Part shown: piece after piece, positions 43,499-51,610 of the stretch
Position numbering within the stretch: position 1 is the stretch's first letter
How the letters are laid out: the number at the start of each line of letters is the position of its first letter
NCBI GenBank assembly: GCA_963778185.1
Contig: CAVZTF010000005.1
Span: 1 to 64,000, forward strand
DNA from: RPQJ01 sp963778185
GTDB lineage: Bacteria; Pseudomonadota; Gammaproteobacteria; Steroidobacterales; Steroidobacteraceae
Length of the DNA stretch: 64,000 nucleotides
Direction: 5' to 3'
The notes under the pieces: generated by a model
Told to the model about the DNA's origin: nothing
The model's input: the letters and a program-made list of their open reading frames with translations, nothing else
Database searches by the model: none
Position numbers and translations under genes: made by a program

Positions 43499-44053
43499 AT
43501 GCAGTTTTTCGTCGACCTGCTCCCGGTCATCGCCTTCTTCGTCGCCTACAAGCTGGCCGGCATCTACGTGGCCACCGCGGTGCTGATCGTCGGCGTGCTG
43601 GCCCAGACCGCGCTGAGCTGGATCCGCCACCGCAAGGTGAGCGGCATGCTGCTCACCTCGGCGGTGCTGGTGCTGGTCTTCGGCGGCCTCACGCTGCTCG
43701 TGCACGACGCCACGTTCATCAAGTGGAAGCCGAGCATCGTCAACTGGCTGTTCGCCGCCGCCTTCCTCGTGAGCGAGTTCATGCGCGGCCCGAGCATCAT
43801 CCAGCGCATGCTCGGCGAGAACGTGGTGCTCGACGCGACGGACTGGCGGCGGCTCAACTTCATGTGGATCGCGTTCTTCATCGTCGCGGGCACGCTGAAC
43901 CTCTTCGTCGCCTACCGCTACGACGAAGCCACGTGGGTGAACTTCAAGCTCTTCGGGCTCATGGGGCTCACGCTCGTCTTCGCCCTGCTGCAGGGCGTGT
44001 GGATCGCGCGCAAGTCCGAGCACCCGGGCACGGACGGCGAGGCCAAGCCATGA
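43499..44053 (+). CDS. yciB: inner membrane septation protein A (YciB/IspZ)
   Basis: 184 residues with five hydrophobic spans. FFVDLLPVIAFFVAYKLAGI, FIKWKPSIVNWLFAAAFLVS and LDATDWRRLNFMWIAFFIVA are the family signatures. It links envelope synthesis and cell division in enterics. Start ATG 43499. ATGA overlap with bolA. Confidence 0.93.
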   Translation: MQFFVDLLPVIAFFVAYKLAGIYVATAVLIVGVLAQTALSWIRHRKVSGMLLTSAVLVLVFGGLTLLVHDATFIKWKPSIVNWLFAAAFLVSEFMRGPSIIQRMLGENVVLDATDWRRLNFMWIAFFIVAGTLNLFVAYRYDEATWVNFKLFGLMGLTLVFALLQGVWIARKSEHPGTDGEAKP

Positions 44054-44331
44054 CCAGCACGCGCGTGGAGCGACTGACCGAAAGACTGCAGTCGGGCCTC
44101 GAGCCCGCGCAACTCGAGGTCATCGACGACAGTCACCACCACGCGGGCCACGTTGGCGCCGCCGATGGTCGCGGGCATTTTACCGTCCTCGTCGTGTCGC
44201 AACGATTCGCAGGACTCAATACCGTGCGCCGCCACCGCCTCGTCTACGAGGTCGTCGGCGACATGATGGACACGGACATTCACGCGTTATCGATCCAGGC
44301 CCTCGCCCCCGGCGAGACGGCCCTTACCTGA
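44050..44331 (+). CDS. bolA: BolA family protein
   Basis: 93 residues: RVERLTERLQSGLEPAQLEV, DDSHHHAGH and HFTVLVVSQRFAGLNTVRRH, then MMDTDIHALSIQALAP. The conserved His near DIHALSI is the iron-sulfur/glutaredoxin partner site. BolA proteins act in Fe-S handling and morphology control. Overlaps yciB by four bases. Confidence 0.92.
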   Translation: MTSTRVERLTERLQSGLEPAQLEVIDDSHHHAGHVGAADGRGHFTVLVVSQRFAGLNTVRRHRLVYEVVGDMMDTDIHALSIQALAPGETALT

Positions 44332-44357
44332 CCGGCATCCAACCGAAGAGGCTACCG

Positions 44358-45200
44358 ATGCGTATCAATCGTTTCCCACTCGTCCTCCTCGCCGTCACCG
44401 CACTGCTCGGTGCCTGCACTCGCCCGGCGGAGGACGCGTCCAAGGCGGCCCCCGATGCGAAGGCACCCGCCGCCGCGAAAACCGTAGCCACCGTCAACGG
44501 CAAGGTGCTCAGCAGCGAACTCTATGACACGTTCATGCAGGCCGTGACCAACAAGCCGGCCGCGGAAGCCACCGACGAGCAGAAGACCCAGTTGCTCGAC
44601 CAGCTGATCAACATGACGCTGGCTGCCCAGGTCGCCGAGAAGGAAGGCCTCGCGAAGGACCCGGTGGTGCAGTCGCGCCTCGACCTGCTCCGCACGCAGA
44701 TCCTCGCGGAGGCCGCGACCGACAAGTACATCAAGGCCCACCCGGCGTCGGAGAGCGAGCTCAAGGCCGAGTACGACGCGCAGGTGGCGAACATGCCGAA
44801 GGAGTACAAGGCGCGCCACATCCTCGTCGAGAAGAAGGAGACAGCGGAGTCGCTCATTCGCGATCTGCAGGCGGGCGGCGACTTCGCCAAGCTGGCGGCC
44901 TCGGAGTCGAAGGACGCCGGCAGCGCCAAGAACGGCGGTGACCTCGGCTGGTTCGCGCCGCAGACGATGGTGAAGCCCTTTGCCGATGCCGTCGCGACGC
45001 TCGAGAAAGGCAAGATCACGCAGCAGCCGGTGCAGAGTGAGTTCGGCTTCCACGTGATCCAGCTGGAGGACGTGCGCAGCGCCGAGGCCCCGCCGTTCGA
45101 GGACGTGAAGCCCCAGGTGCAGATGTTCGCGCAGCGGAAGAAGCTGCAGGCCTACCTGGACGAGCTTCGCAAGACGGCGAAGATCCAGAAAACGAATTAA
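44358..45200 (+). CDS. parvulin-type peptidyl-prolyl isomerase lipoprotein
   Basis: Lipoprotein signal with lipobox LLGAC (Cys20), an Ala/Lys/Pro linker, a SurA-like N-terminal helical region (ATVNGKVLSSELYDTFMQAV), then a rotamase domain: KARHILVEKKETAESLIRDL, NGGDLGWFAPQTMVKPFADA and VQSEFGFHVIQLEDVR. 280 residues, envelope chaperone of the PrsA/PpiC type. A strong terminator follows. Ribosome site gaagagg is nine bases before the ATG. Confidence 0.9.
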   Translation: MRINRFPLVLLAVTALLGACTRPAEDASKAAPDAKAPAAAKTVATVNGKVLSSELYDTFMQAVTNKPAAEATDEQKTQLLDQLINMTLAAQVAEKEGLAKDPVVQSRLDLLRTQILAEAATDKYIKAHPASESELKAEYDAQVANMPKEYKARHILVEKKETAESLIRDLQAGGDFAKLAASESKDAGSAKNGGDLGWFAPQTMVKPFADAVATLEKGKITQQPVQSEFGFHVIQLEDVRSAEAPPFEDVKPQVQMFAQRKKLQAYLDELRKTAKIQKTN

Positions 45201-45224
45201 CTGTCAAGCCGACATTGTCGGCGG

Positions 45225-45265
45225 AACGGCCGGCTTCCCATGCGGGTGGCCGGCCGTTTTCGTTT
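45225..45265 (+). terminator. intrinsic terminator after parvulin lipoprotein
   Basis: Perfect 10-bp stem (45225-45234 aacggccggc with 45249-45258 gccggccgtt), 14-base loop, then ttcgttt. Twenty-five bases after the stop codon. Confidence 0.85.
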
Positions 45266-45484
45266 GGGGCTGCGCAAGCCCCGACGGAGGGGCTGGATCG
45301 TGGGCGTCGAACGGTTCGACAGGATGAGTCCTGCGGCGAAAGGTCGGGCATCGCAGGTCGTGCCGCGAGGCCTTGCCCGCGTTGCAATGAGCGGGTCGAC
45401 GGGCCGGAAATCAGAATTAATATTGTTTCTTAGGTATCACTCGTATCTTATTGGTTCTTGTGGATTAAAAAACCACCGTCAACG

Positions 45485-45506
45485 AACTGTGAAGCAGGTC
45501 ACAGTT
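45485..45506. promoter_or_regulatory. CRP/Vfr/Clp-type binding site
   Basis: AACTGTGA-AGCAGG-TCACAGTT: a perfect 8+8 palindrome with six-base spacer, containing both TGTGA and TCACA half-sites of the CRP consensus. It lies about 267 bases upstream of the promoter at 45751, far for a class I or II activator site, so a nearer unrecognised promoter or a looping role is possible. Confidence 0.65.
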
Positions 45507-45728
45507 TCCAGCCCGACAGCCTTGGCCTGAGCTGCAGCCACGCATCTCGCGACTTGACATAGACGCTGGCCAGCGCGCTCGTCACCCGCCGGACGGGGTT
45601 CCTCGCGGGCGCTTTAGACATCCTCGCCAGCCCACTGAATAGCCGACGTTTTTCGCTCGGCCTCCGTGCCCGCCACTCGCAGACCGCGCCCCGGTTCCCC
45701 GACGCCGGGACCCGAATATGTTCAACGC

Positions 45729-45762
45729 TTGACCCGTTATGTCCGGCCGATATAGTCCGGCC
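45729..45762 (+). promoter_or_regulatory. sigma-70 promoter with overlapping GTCCGGCC direct repeats
   Basis: TTGACC (45729-45734), 16 bases, TATAGT (45751-45756); expected start near 45763. GTCCGGCC occurs at 45741-45748 and 45755-45762, one copy on each side of and overlapping the -10, spaced 14 bases apart, which looks like an operator. It drives the first DUF6502 gene and probably the repeat protein. Confidence 0.6.
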
Positions 45763-45835
45763 AGGGAGTTAACAATAACCACTGATGTCAGCGGTAATTG
45801 CATTACGGATGGGGGAACCCGCGTTCGGGCTTGAA

Positions 45836-46675
45836 ATGAGCGAGAACTTCAAGAAACCGTTGCTTGCAGCGTGCCGGCACCTGCTGCACCCGCTCGTCCG
45901 TATTTTGTTGCGCCACGGCGTTTCCTACGGCGAATTTTCGGACTCGGTGCGTGGCGCTTACATCGATATCGCGGCGGCTGAATTGGTGCCTCCCAACCGG
46001 CCCCAGACCGACTCGCGCCTCGCGATCCTGACCGGCCTGACGAAGCGAGAGGTCACTCGAATTCGCACCGCAGACGCGAATGCGGACGATGCCGTCGGCC
46101 TGAATCGTATCGCCCGCGTGCTCCAAGGATGGAGCCAAGACCCTGAGTATCTCGGGCCGTACGGCCTCCCGCTCGAAGTGCCGTTTGCCGGCGAAGGCAG
46201 ATCGTTTGAGCAACTGGTGTTGAAGTACGCAGGGGACGTTTCTCCCAGAGCCCTGATTGAAGAACTGCTCCGCGTGGATGCCGCGCTGGAAACGGAGGAC
46301 GGCTACGTCCGCCTGCTCAATCGAACCTATCTGCCTACTCCGCTTGACCCAGTCGGCTTAGAGCGACTGGGAAACGTTGTCAATTTCTTCATCGACACTG
46401 TCGATAACAACCTGCAGATCAAGCGAAAGGGCGAAGGCCGCTTTGAACGTTACGCAATAACCATGGAAGGGCTGTCGCCAAGGGACTACGAGGCGTTTGA
46501 CGCGTTGGTCCGAGAGAAGGCGCAGGAACTCCTCGAGATCCTGGATGACTGGCTCGGACAGCACGAGATCAAAGGTGGCCACAAGTTGTCACCGAGCGAA
46601 TCCATCCGCACCGGCGTTGGGATCTTTCATTTCGTCGACAGGTCTCCGCCGAACCCGGAAGAGACGCTGCAGTAA
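45836..46675 (+). CDS. DUF6502-type putative regulator, copy 1
   Basis: About 279 residues from ATG 45836 (MSENFKKPLLAACRHLLHPL). That start aligns residue for residue with copy 2 (48745-49659); upstream in-frame ATGs at 45785 and 45809 are possible. Conserved parts: LVRILLRHGVSYGEFSDSVR, a helix-turn-helix-like segment RLAILTGLTKREVTRIRTAD, RVLQGWSQDPEYLGPYGLPL, GEGRSFEQLVLKYAGDVSPR and a C-terminal block ending GVGIFHFVD. From memory this is the DUF6502 family, function unknown. The HTH segment suggests DNA binding. It lies 63 bases upstream of the repeat-protein gene on the same strand, likely one transcript. Confidence 0.75.
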   Translation: MSENFKKPLLAACRHLLHPLVRILLRHGVSYGEFSDSVRGAYIDIAAAELVPPNRPQTDSRLAILTGLTKREVTRIRTADANADDAVGLNRIARVLQGWSQDPEYLGPYGLPLEVPFAGEGRSFEQLVLKYAGDVSPRALIEELLRVDAALETEDGYVRLLNRTYLPTPLDPVGLERLGNVVNFFIDTVDNNLQIKRKGEGRFERYAITMEGLSPRDYEAFDALVREKAQELLEILDDWLGQHEIKGGHKLSPSESIRTGVGIFHFVDRSPPNPEETLQ

Positions 46676-46738
46676 CCATCAGACTTTTTGCTACTTCCGA
46701 CTTAGAGCGACGCCAAATTGAAGAACAAGGGGACAGCG

Positions 46739-48683
46739 ATGACCGAGAAGCGCCGTTACCAAGGTATTGCACTTGCAGTGTCCTTGGCGCTTGGCACCTT
46801 TGCCGCCAGCGCATCCGCAAAGAACGCGATCGACCGGGACGCTGCCAAGGTTGAGCGCCCCAGCGCCATCATCGGCAGCGATGCGATCATCGGCAGCGAC
46901 GCGATCATCGGTAGCGACGTCCAGAAGGTGAAGCGTCCAGTGCCATCATCGGCAGTGACGCGATCATCGGTAGCGACGTCCAGAAGGTGAAGCGTCCCAG
47001 TGCCATCATCGGCAGCGACGCCATCATCGGCAGCGACGCCATCATCGGTAGCGACGTCCAAAAGGTGAAGCGTCCCAGTGCCATCATCGGCAGCGATGCG
47101 ATCATCGGCAGTGACGCCATCATTGGCAGTGACGTCCAGAAGGTGAAGCGTCCCAGCGCCATCATCGGCAGCGATGCGATCATCGGCAGTGACGCGATCA
47201 TCGGTAGTGACGTCCAGAAGGTGAAGCGTCCCAGTGCCATCATCGGCAGCGATGCGATCATCGGCAGTGACGCGATCATCGGTAGCGACGTCCAGAAGGT
47301 GAAGCGTCCCAGTGCCATCATCGGCAGCGATGCGATCATCGGCAGTGACGCCATCATTGGCAGTGACGTCCAGAAGGTGAGGCGTCCCAGCGCCATCATC
47401 GGCAGCGATGCGATCATCGGCAGTGACGCCATCATCGGCAGTGACGTCCAGAAGGTGAGGCGTCCCAGCGCCATCATCGGCAGCGATGCGATCATCGGCA
47501 GTGACGCGATCATCGGTAGCGACGTCCAGAAGGTGAAGCGTCCCAGTGCCATCATCGGTAGCGATGCGATCATCGGCAGTGACGCCATCATCGGTAGCGA
47601 CGTCCAGAAGGTGAAGCGTCCCAGCGCCATCATCGGCAGCGATGCGATCATCGGCAGTGACGCCATCATTGGCAGTGACGTCCAGAAGGTGAGGCGTCCC
47701 AGCGCCATCATCGGCAGCGATGCGATCATCGGCAGTGACGCGATCATCGGTAGCGACGTCCAGAAGGTGAAGCGTCCCAGCGCCATCATCGGCAGCGACG
47801 CGATCATCGGCAGTGACGCGATCATCGGCAGTGACGTCCAGAAGGTGAGGCGTCCCAGCGCCATCATCGGCAGCGATGCGATCATCGGCAGCGATGCGAT
47901 CATCGGCAGCGATGCGATCATCGGCAGTGACGCGATCATCGGTAGCGACGTCCAAAAGGTGAAGCGTCCCAGCGCCATCATCGGCAGCGATGCGATCATC
48001 GGCAGTGACGCCGATCATCGGTAGCGACGTCCAGAAGGTGAAGCGTCCCAGCGCCATCATCGGCAGCGATGCGATCATCGGCAGTGACGCGATCATCGGT
48101 AGTGACGTCCAAAAGGTGAAGCGTCCCAGTGCCATCATCGGCAGCGGCGATCATCGGCAGCGATGCGATCATCGGCAGTGACGCCATCATCGGTAGCGAC
48201 GCGATCATCGGCAGCGACGCATTCAAGGGCATTGCAAGCGACGCCTTGGTGCATGGCCCAATTGAACAAGTCAACGTCGCGACCGGCCAGGTAACGATTC
48301 TGGGCCAGCTGTATCAAGCAGCACCCAAGTCGACCGCAGTTGCGAAACTCGCGAGCCAACTCGCCAGTGGCCAGACAGCATTCGCCACGGTGCTCGGACA
48401 ACCCGACAATCAGGGAAGAAATCGAGCCAGCAAGTTCTTGCTCGTTTCGCAGTCGTATGTGCCTGGAGCGAGTAAAGTGATGGTCACCGGTCGAGCCACA
48501 AACGTTGACGCTAGCAGCGGCACGTTCACAGTTGGCAAGCTGGTTGTGGACTACACGGCATTGCTGTCTACCCGCGAGGTTAGGGTCATGACAGGCGACG
48601 TCGTTGCAGTCGTGGGTCTGCAATCGGCGCAGGGCGCTCCATTGCAGGCAGTAGGCATTCGATCACCGGCGAATTTGCGATAG
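46739..48683 (+). CDS. secreted tandem-repeat (predicted left-handed beta-helix) protein with DUF5666-like C-terminal domain
   Basis: Start ATG 46739, five bases after aagggga. Signal peptide RYQGIALAVSLALGTFAASA then SAKNA. Residues from about 43 are a tandem array of three AIIGSD hexapeptides plus VQK-V-K/R-R-P-S (26 residues, 78 bp), about 17 units and some 50 hexapeptides. One unit has five hexapeptides, one has two. I-G-S-D-A-I fits the hexapeptide rule (aliphatic, Gly, x, x, small, x) of left-handed beta-helices, and three hexapeptides make one coil. The last ~150 residues (HGPIEQVNVATGQVTILGQL, VMVTGRATNVDASSGTFTVG, GDVVAVVGLQSAQG) are beta-rich and resemble DUF5666. As printed the frame breaks at about 46937 (-1), 48011 (+1) and 48146 (-2). 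Corrected, it is about 648 residues. Function unknown; surface or periplasmic location inferred. Confidence 0.75.
46865..48218 (+). repeat. 78-bp coding tandem repeat array with 18-bp subrepeats
   Basis: About 17 units of 78 bp, each holding three 18-bp subunits of the gcgatcatcggcagcgac type and a 24-bp segment gtccagaaggtgaagcgtcccagt. Units differ almost only at synonymous positions (gcg/gcc, agc/agt, gac/gat, atc/att, ggc/ggt, cag/caa); the one recurring amino-acid change is Lys/Arg (aag/agg). Because unit and subunit are multiples of three, copy-number changes keep the frame. Confidence 0.95.
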
Positions 48684-48744
48684 GGCCGCTGTCGACGTTG
48701 GAAATGTGGCCCCTCCGGGCGGCAAGTCCGCGAGGTCGGTGCAA

Positions 48745-49659
48745 TCAACCTTTCGTGTCGGGTGCGATGCGTTGATCGGCTGAGTCGGCCGTAGACGTCC
48801 CATTGCCGTCTTGCATTGTGCCGCCCTGGACATCGATCAGGGCGCCTTCGTAGTAAAAGACGCCAATCCCGACGCGTGGCCCCTGCTCGCCCGAATCAGT
48901 TAATGGCTGCTCGTGCGAGCTTAGCCAATCATCCATCGTGTGCAGAAAATCGGCCGCGCGAACACGCGCAAGTTGCCTAAACAGAGGCACAGCAGCGGGT
49001 ATCAAAGTGTCGGAGTAAGCCAGGCGTTGAATAAACGGGTCCTGCTTAGCTGGGCCAGTGTTGTGAGCCAACCCTTCTAGCACCGGCGCAATGATGTGCG
49101 CTAACCCAACGACTAAGTCCTCGCCAACATCGGCGGGAATGAAGTAACGGCGCAAAGGGACAAGACTGCCGTCAGACATCTCATCGATCGCTTTTGCAGC
49201 AAGCAGTTCAGCTCTTACCGCTCCAGGGGGAACGTCGCCTCCGGCCAGTCTAACTAGCGCGGTGAACGATTCTGACTCACCTGAAACCGGCAGCGTTCTT
49301 GGTCGCCCCTCAGGATCGACAAAGGCCTGATCGACATGCCAGAGCTGAAGCACGCGAGCCGCGTGACTACTTTGCAGTGAAGCGGCGATGGTCGAATCGT
49401 CGGCCGCCGCTGCTGCCAGTAATTGCTTCTTGATTCGCGCGACCTCTTTGCGTGACAGCCCGGTCCTGATCGCCACCCTAGATGTATTCTTTACACGACC
49501 TCGATGGTCCCTGTCTCCAAGCGCCTCTTGCACGAATGCAAGTTTCGCAACTTCGGAGAACTGCTTGTAACCGATGCCAGATCGCAGTAGCACACGTGCG
49601 AGCGGACGTAGGCACGAGCCAAGGGCGGAAAGCACGCGCACTTGCAGCGCATTGTTCAT
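48745..49659 (-). CDS. DUF6502-type putative regulator, copy 2
   Basis: 304 residues from ATG 49659 (MNNALQVRVLSALGSCLRPL), paralogous to copy 1: RPLARVLLRSGIGYKQFSEV, HTH-like RVAIRTGLSRKEVARIKKQL, HAARVLQLWHVDQAFVDPEG, GESESFTALVRLAGGDVPPG and a terminal GVGIFYYEGALID. It converges on the repeat-protein gene from the other side, with 61 bases between the stops. The C-terminal 30 residues are low complexity (Thr/Asp/Ser). The family function is unknown; DNA binding is inferred. Confidence 0.75.
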   Translation of the reverse strand: MNNALQVRVLSALGSCLRPLARVLLRSGIGYKQFSEVAKLAFVQEALGDRDHRGRVKNTSRVAIRTGLSRKEVARIKKQLLAAAAADDSTIAASLQSSHAARVLQLWHVDQAFVDPEGRPRTLPVSGESESFTALVRLAGGDVPPGAVRAELLAAKAIDEMSDGSLVPLRRYFIPADVGEDLVVGLAHIIAPVLEGLAHNTGPAKQDPFIQRLAYSDTLIPAAVPLFRQLARVRAADFLHTMDDWLSSHEQPLTDSGEQGPRVGIGVFYYEGALIDVQGGTMQDGNGTSTADSADQRIAPDTKG

Positions 49660-49728
49660 TGGTCACCGATCAAAAGTGTGGCGGCACGTTGGCCCGCGGC
49701 CAGGCGTCGGCCGTAGAAATTCGGCGCG

Positions 49729-50283
49729 TCAATCGACCTGAAGGAAGGTCCGTTTGTAATGCTCCAGCTCCTTGATCGACTCGCGGATGTCGTCCAGGGC
49801 CAGGTGAGTCGACTGTTTCTGTACTCCGGCCAGCACGGCGGGCGCCCAGCGCCGGGCGAGTTCCTTGACCGTGCTGACGTCGAGATTTCGGTAGTGAAAG
49901 AACTTCTCCAGGTCCGGCATCTCCCGCGCAAGGAAGCGCCGGTCCTGGCAGATGCTATTGCCGCACATCGGCGACGCGCCGGCCACCACGTGCTGCGCAA
50001 GGAATTCCAGCGTCTGGGACTCGGCCGAGGCGGCGTCCACGGTGCTCGCGCGTACGCGCTCGAGCAGTCCGGACGACCCGTGGGTGGTGCGGTTCCACTG
50101 GTCCATTTTCGCCAGCACCGCATCCGGCTGGTGCACGGCGAGGACCGGCCCCTCGGCCACCAGGTTCAGGGAGGCATCGGTGACGATGGTGGCGATTTCG
50201 ATGATGTGGTCTCGCAGGGGATCGAGCCCCGTCATCTCGAGGTCGATCCAGATCAGATTGTCCGCGCTAGCCACCCTGTCCAC
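49729..50283 (-). CDS. orn: oligoribonuclease
   Basis: DnaQ-type 3'-5' exonuclease that clears 2-5 nt RNAs, including pGpG from c-di-GMP breakdown. DEDD motifs: LIWIDLEMTGLDPLRDHIIE (Asp and Glu), ASPMCGNSICQDRRFLAREM, FHYRNLDVSTVKELARRWAP and THLALDDIRESIKELEHY. 184 residues, intact. Divergent from the M48 gene. Confidence 0.95.
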   Translation of the reverse strand: MDRVASADNLIWIDLEMTGLDPLRDHIIEIATIVTDASLNLVAEGPVLAVHQPDAVLAKMDQWNRTTHGSSGLLERVRASTVDAASAESQTLEFLAQHVVAGASPMCGNSICQDRRFLAREMPDLEKFFHYRNLDVSTVKELARRWAPAVLAGVQKQSTHLALDDIRESIKELEHYKRTFLQVD

Positions 50284-50364
50284 GCGCCCAGACCCCCCGC
50301 AGGCTGATTGTCCCCCATTCTAGCAAAGGCTAAGCTGCGCCCCGCTCCGCCTACCCCGTGCACG

Positions 50365-51610
50365 ATGCATCCATTCACCTCCGTCTTCATCGCCGCGCTT
50401 GCCGCGCACGTCGCTGTCCAGCTCTGGCTGGCCCGGCGCCAGGCCACGTTCGTGGATCGACACCGCCACGCCGTTCCGACCGGGTTCGCGTCGGCCGTCA
50501 GCCCGGAAGAGCACTCCAAGGCGGCAGCGTACACGGTGGCCACGCCAGCGTTTCGGCATGGTTGAGACGGTCATCGATGCCCTCCTGCTGCTGTGGCTCA
50601 CGCTCGGCGGCGGCATCGCACTCGTAGGCGAGGCGATCGCGCGTCTCGGCGTGGCTTCGATCCCGGCGGGCACGCTGCACGTGCTGGGTGTGTTCGCGGT
50701 ACTGGCCGTGCTGTCGATGCCGTTCAGCCTCTATCGGACGTTCGTGCTCGAAGAGCGGTTTGGATTCAATCGCACGCGTCCCGCCGTGTTCGTCGCCGAC
50801 ACCCTGAAGTCGTGGGGACTTGGCCTGCTGCTGGGCGGCGCGGTCGTCGCCGGCGTGCTGTGGATCATGGCGACAGCGGGCCGCTCCTGGTGGCTGGTCG
50901 GCTGGCTCGCGTGGCTCGGGTTCGCGCTGCTGGTCACGTGGGCCTGGCCGCGGATCTTCGCGCCGCTGTTCAACAAGTTCTCGCCGCTCGAGGACCCGTC
51001 GCTGCGCGAGCGGATCGAAGCCCTGCTCGAGCGCTGCGACTTCCACGCGAAGTCCATCTTCGTGATGGACGGGTCGCGCCGCTCCTCGCACGGCAACGCC
51101 TATTTCACCGGCCTCGGCCGCGAGAAGCGCATCGTGTTCTTCGACACCCTGCTGTCCTCGCTGACGCCGGCGCAGGTCGAGTCGGTGCTGGCCCACGAGC
51201 TGGCGCATTTCCGCCTGCGGCACGTCCCCCAGCGACTGGTGGTCGGCGCGCTGACGAGCCTGGCCGGATTCGCACTGCTGGGCTGGCTGGCGCTGCAACC
51301 CTGGTTCTACTCCGCGCTCGGCGTGCCGCAGGGCAGCAGCGCGGCCGCGCTGTTGCTGTTCGTCCTGGTCACGCCGGCCTTCACGTGGGTGGTCGCGCCC
51401 GTACTCGCGGCGTGGTCGCGCCGCCACGAGTACGAGGCCGATGCCTTCGCCGCCCGGCACAGCGACGCGCAGTCGCTCGCCGACGCGCTGGTGCGGCTCT
51501 ACAAGGACAACGCGAACACGCTCACGCCCGATCCGCTCTACTCCGCGTTCTACGACTCGCACCCGCCCCCGGCCGCACGCATCGCGCGCCTGCAAGCCGT
51601 GCAGCCGTGA
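50365..51610 (+). CDS. M48-family membrane metallopeptidase (Ste24/HtpX-like), one frame break
   Basis: CAAX-prenyl-protease-like family protein with six or so membrane spans and the zinc site SVLAHELAHFRLRHVPQR (HExxH) plus downstream Glu in RRHEYEADAFAARHS. The N-terminal part MHPFTSVFIAALAAHVAVQL and SPEEHSKAAAYTVA lies in one frame. A one-base break near 50537 moves to RFGMVETVIDALLLLWL. About 414 residues, normal for the family. The stop overlaps the rsgA start. Role: membrane protein quality control, inferred. Confidence 0.87.

Larger units (their letters stand above)
45266..45784. other. 519-bp AT-enriched intergenic regulatory region
   Basis: No convincing gene on either strand. AT content is markedly higher than its surroundings at about 45411-45480 (attaatattgtttc... 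and a ttaaaaaa run). It holds a CRP-type palindrome (45485-45506) and a sigma-70 promoter with an overlapping direct repeat (45729-45762), reported separately. Base composition suggests a foreign or regulatory segment ahead of the DUF6502 gene. Confidence 0.6.

Noticed and set aside
45554..45582. TTGACA at 45554-45559 as a promoter -35
   Set aside because: No acceptable -10 at 15-19 bases downstream (gctcgt); the pair at 45729/45751 is far better.
46756..48138. Long minus-strand open frames (460 and 364 codons) opposite the repeat protein
   Set aside because: They arise because a stop-free 78-bp unit is repeated; the products (ADDRIAADDG..., MIASLPM...) are artefacts of the antisense repeat, with no ribosome site or family match.
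46865..48218. CRISPR array
   Set aside because: Units are contiguous coding repeats with no unique spacers and no cas genes nearby.
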